58,263 nucleotides of DNA from Streptomyces sp. MH60 (GTDB lineage Bacteria; Actinomycetota; Actinomycetes; Streptomycetales; Streptomycetaceae), in NCBI RefSeq assembly GCF_002939385.1, contig NZ_MULI01000045.1:1-58263 (forward strand), written 5' to 3'. The stretch's first letter is position 1. Each line of letters opens with the position of its first letter. A program made the translations under genes and the position numbers. Below, in pieces: positions 55,849 to 58,263 of this stretch. The notes beneath the pieces were generated by a model. The model made no database searches. It saw only the letters and a program-made list of their open reading frames with translations, and was not told the DNA's origin.

Positions 55849-56874
55849 CTACCGTCCGTCGGCCCAGGCGTCCTCCGCCGCGTAGTCGAAGAGGTCGCCG
55901 TACGCCCGGAACATCTTCGGGTACGCCTCCCGCCAGTCCCGCCCCGCCAGGGACTCCTCGATGAAGGCCACCGTCTCCGGCAGGGTGTCGGCGTACCGGG
56001 CCACCGGCCGGTAGCCCAACTCCTCCCGCGCCGCGCTCATGTCGCAGACCACCGGCGCGGGCACGCTCCACGGGGTGTCGCCCACGCCGTCCACCGGCGG
56101 GCCGTCCAGCAGCACGTTCTGCGTCTCGACACCCATCACCGCGTCGATCGCCGCCGCGATCTCCGCCACCGTCGGGGCGTCGGGGTCCACCGCGTTCAGG
56201 ACGCGGGTGCCCGGCCGCGGGGCGGCCAGCCGGATCAGCTCCGCGATGTTGCGCACGCCCGCCGGGTGGAAGCGGCTCGCACCGCCGTACGCGAGCACGC
56301 GCCGGCGCCTGCCGTCGAGGTTGCGCTTGACGAAGTACAGCTCGCGCGGAGTCCGGCAGTACGGGCCGTGGATCGCGCCCGCCCGCAGCAGCGTCACCGG
56401 CAACCGGTCGCCCGCCGCGAGGAGTTCCCGCTCCAGCGCCGCCTTGCCGGTGCTGTAGGTGCCGTCGCCCGGGCGGACGGTGCGCTGCGTCTCCGGGAGC
56501 GGCACCGGGTACTCGGGGAAGCCGTCGGGCTCGGCCTGCGTGTCGAAGTTGCGGCCCTTGTCGTCCTCGTAGACCGAGACGCTGGAGATCACCACCGCCG
56601 ACCCGACCCGCCCGGCGAGCGACACCAACTGCCGCGCCTCCCGCTCCCCGTAGGCCACCATGTCCACCAGGACGTCGCAGCCCTCGCCCACCGCCGCCGA
56701 CAGCGCCGCGTCGTCCTCCCGGTCGGCCCGCGCCACCCGTACGTCCTGCGGCCACCCCGCGACCCGGTCGCCGCCCCGCGAGACCGCCGTCACCTCCCAG
56801 CCGTCCCGGGCCAGCGCGTCGACCGCCGCCCGTCCGATCTGTCCCGTCGCCCCGATCACCACTGCACGTGTCAT
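55849..56874 (-). CDS. NAD(P)-dependent epimerase/dehydratase-like protein
   Basis: This 341-residue extended SDR starts ATG 56874. It has the Rossmann loop VIGATGQIGRAAVD, DVLVDMVAYGEREA, the catalytic Tyr/Lys in YSTGKAALE, the substrate loop LRAGAIHGPYC and RFHPAGVRNIAELIR. It resembles nucleotide-sugar epimerases and reductases, with a C-terminal EELGYRPVARYADTLPE segment of that family. The substrate is unknown. It is convergent with tap and co-directional with the PlsC gene upstream, 78 bases away. Confidence 0.88.
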   Translation of the reverse strand: MTRAVVIGATGQIGRAAVDALARDGWEVTAVSRGGDRVAGWPQDVRVARADREDDAALSAAVGEGCDVLVDMVAYGEREARQLVSLAGRVGSAVVISSVSVYEDDKGRNFDTQAEPDGFPEYPVPLPETQRTVRPGDGTYSTGKAALERELLAAGDRLPVTLLRAGAIHGPYCRTPRELYFVKRNLDGRRRRVLAYGGASRFHPAGVRNIAELIRLAAPRPGTRVLNAVDPDAPTVAEIAAAIDAVMGVETQNVLLDGPPVDGVGDTPWSVPAPVVCDMSAAREELGYRPVARYADTLPETVAFIEESLAGRDWREAYPKMFRAYGDLFDYAAEDAWADGR

Positions 56875-56952
56875 ACGGTGACGGTAGGCGTCCCGTCACC
56901 GGTCGGCCACGCTCTTCTGCCGACGGCAGACGACGGAACCCCGGGGCCCGAT

Positions 56953-57675
56953 CTAGCGGTGCGGCAGCCGGGGGAACTTGCGGCCCTGCGCCGCCTTCTG
57001 GGCCTCCTCGGCCTTCACGTCGGCCGCGTACCGGTCCACGTACTCCTGACCGGACAAGGACAGGATCGCGTACACGATCTCGTCGGTGACGGCGCGCAGC
57101 ACGGCCTTCTCGCCCTCCATGCCCGCGTAGCGGGAGAAGTCGAGGGGTTCGCCGAAGCGGATGACCACCGGGTGCACCTTCGGGATCTTCCGGCCCGGCG
57201 GCTGCGCCTCGAAGGTGCCGATCATCGCGCAGGGCACGACCGGTACCCCGGCCCTGAGCGCCATCACCGCGACGCCGACCTTGCCCTTGTAGAGCCGGCC
57301 GTCGTGCGAGCGGGTGCCCTCCGGGTAGATGCCGAGCAACTCGCCCCTGCCCAGCACGCCGAGCCCCTCGCGGATCGCGGCCTGCCCCGCCTCCTTGCCG
57401 GAGCGGTCCACGGGGATCTGCCCCGCGCTGCGGAAGAAGAACGCGGTCAGCCTGCCCTTGAGGCCCGGCCCGGTGAAGTACTCGGCCTTGGCGAGGAAGG
57501 TGATGCGGCGCTTGAGCACCGCGGGCATGAGGAAGTGGTCCGAGAAGGAGAGGTGGTTGCCCGCGACGATGGCCGCCCCCGAACCCGGCACATGGTCCAG
57601 GCCCTCGATCCGGGGACGGAAGACGACCCTCAGCAGCGGGCCCAGCAGTACGTACTTGAGCACGTAGTAGAACAC
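56953..57675 (-). CDS. 1-acyl-glycerol-3-phosphate acyltransferase (PlsC family)
   Basis: This 240-residue protein starts GTG 57675 (MFYYVLKYVLLGPLLRVVF), with GGGAG upstream. One N-terminal membrane-associated helix is followed by motif I VAGNHLSFSDHF (HxxxxD), motif II with AEYFTGPGLKGRLTAFFFR, motif III LLGIYPEGTRS and motif IV VPVVPCAMIG. It acylates lysophosphatidic acid in phospholipid synthesis. Actinobacteria have several paralogues. The C-terminal tail (AEEAQKAAQGRKFPRLPHR) is basic. Confidence 0.93.
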   Translation of the reverse strand: MFYYVLKYVLLGPLLRVVFRPRIEGLDHVPGSGAAIVAGNHLSFSDHFLMPAVLKRRITFLAKAEYFTGPGLKGRLTAFFFRSAGQIPVDRSGKEAGQAAIREGLGVLGRGELLGIYPEGTRSHDGRLYKGKVGVAVMALRAGVPVVPCAMIGTFEAQPPGRKIPKVHPVVIRFGEPLDFSRYAGMEGEKAVLRAVTDEIVYAILSLSGQEYVDRYAADVKAEEAQKAAQGRKFPRLPHR

Positions 57676-57893
57676 GGTGTGACTCCCAGTTCTCCGGGCT
57701 CTCGGCCGGTCGTCCGCGACCGGTGATCGATCGTAGCCCGACCGCGCCGAAACCGGACGGGACCGGTTCGGCCGCTCTTCGGTCAACTTGATTGACGTGA
57801 CACGCCGGCCTCCTCTGTGCTGTCCGGTGGCGGAAGGCGCGAAGCCCGGGTGGCGCACGGCCCGCGGCGGGGGCGCGACCGGGGGGAGGGCGG

Positions 57894-58263
57894 ATGACCG
57901 GTGGACCGGCTCGGGCGGCCGGACCGGCTCGGGCGGCCGGGGCTCCGTGGGCGGAGTTCGGGCGGAAGTTGCGCGCCCTGCGCCGGGCGGCCGGGCTCAC
58001 GCAGGTGCAACTCGGCCTGCGGGTGGGCTACCACCACTCCGCCGTGAGCAAACTCGAGGCGGGTCTGCGCGAGCCGCCCGTCGGCCTGGTGCGGAGGCTC
58101 GACGCGGTGCTGGAGACGGGCGGGGAGCTGGCCGCGATGGTCGCCGCGCCGCGCGAGGTACCCGGGCCGCCGGGCCGGTTCCCGGCCGACCCGGCGCTGT
58201 TCGCACCGCTGCCCGGCGCGGACGCTCCGGCGGGGCAGGGCGCGCCGGACGCCCGGCTGTGGC
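57894..58263 (+). CDS. XRE-family regulator, N-terminal part
   Basis: The CDS starts ATG 57894, after GGGGAGGG, and runs off the window. Residues 1-18 include a doubled GPARAA encoded by an 18-base tandem repeat (57903-57920 and 57921-57938). The HTH follows: FGRKLRALRRAAGLTQVQLG then RVGYHHSAVSKLEAGLREPP. It resembles the DUF5753-type or helix-turn-helix regulators of Streptomyces. The C-terminal domain is not visible. Confidence 0.88.
   Translation, partial: MTGGPARAAGPARAAGAPWAEFGRKLRALRRAAGLTQVQLGLRVGYHHSAVSKLEAGLREPPVGLVRRLDAVLETGGELAAMVAAPREVPGPPGRFPADPALFAPLPGADAPAGQGAPDARLW

Noticed and set aside
54071..58000. A 1309-codon open frame on the minus strand through tap and the epimerase/PlsC genes
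   Set aside because: It runs antisense to tap and in the wrong frame of the two minus-strand genes. It has shadow composition and no motifs.
1..58263. tRNA, rRNA, insertion sequences, integrase or phage genes, att sites
   Set aside because: I looked for tRNA-like ends, transposase or integrase motifs and flanking direct repeats and saw none. Absence is by eye only.

Overview
The window is 58,263 bases of very GC-rich (roughly 70-75 %) actinobacterial chromosome, almost certainly Streptomyces. Genes are dense, third codon positions are GC-saturated, GTG and TTG starts are common, and family types such as DUF397, XRE/DUF5753 and ECF41 sigma factors are typical of the genus. The secreted tripeptidyl aminopeptidase gene at 54.2-55.8 kb reads as a near-copy of S. 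lividans/S. coelicolor tap. From memory, the order phoD - mocR - sigma factor - two-component system - mug - purB - bioBADF - clpP paralogue - (urease) - tap matches the SCO1230-SCO1290 interval of S. coelicolor in reverse. This was not checked by a search.

Layout. 0-11.5 kb: sbcC end, two Lrp/AsnC regulators each divergent from a target enzyme (a rhodanese; a PLP trans-sulfuration enzyme), an orphan Imm21-like protein, an SDR, a DUF885 peptidase-like protein, a membrane/ACT/GNAT fusion, a Tat-exported PhoD phosphatase and a MocR regulator. 11.7-19.6 kb: a compact plus-strand biosynthetic operon. It encodes a small membrane protein, a DUF2156 aminoacyl-tRNA-type transferase, an acyl-CoA-dehydrogenase-fold N-hydroxylase, a thioester reductase, a class III aminotransferase, a SRPBCC protein, a flavin reductase and a DAO-type oxidoreductase. 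The enzyme set matches the logic of aliphatic azoxy (N=N-O) natural products (valanimycin, elaiomycin, azodyrecin type): acyl thioester to aldehyde to amine to hydroxylamine to O-aminoacyl hydroxylamine to N-N bond. A WS/DGAT-type acyltransferase follows and the block ends at a strong terminator.

21.0-27.5 kb is a minus-strand block: an HD protein, a halogenase-motif flavoprotein, an ECF sigma factor, a strange Asn-Pro-Leu-Ala repeat protein, a UbiB/ABC1 kinase and a carboxyl methyltransferase. I recognise no described system with this composition. 27.8-36.8 kb holds two alpha/beta hydrolases, an ECF41 sigma factor, a GntR/HutC regulator with a DasR-like operator over its promoter, a ROK regulator, and a NarL-type two-component system divergent from a two-gene ABC exporter. 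36.8-49.3 kb is core metabolism: mug, purB, an SGNH hydrolase, two CNNM/CorC transporters, a GNAT, an LLM oxidoreductase, a methyltransferase, and the biotin genes bioB-bioA-bioD with divergent bioF.

49.3-58.3 kb: a WhiJ-type developmental trio (DUF397, XRE/DUF5753, RsbW-like ATPase), an NlpC/P60 hydrolase under a ydaO (c-di-AMP) riboswitch, a ClpP paralogue lacking the canonical catalytic serine, an orphan Phd antitoxin, decayed remains of a urease operon, tap, an epimerase, a PlsC acyltransferase and the start of another XRE regulator. No rRNA, tRNA, insertion sequence, CRISPR array or origin was seen. All assignments are by eye from motifs and family knowledge.
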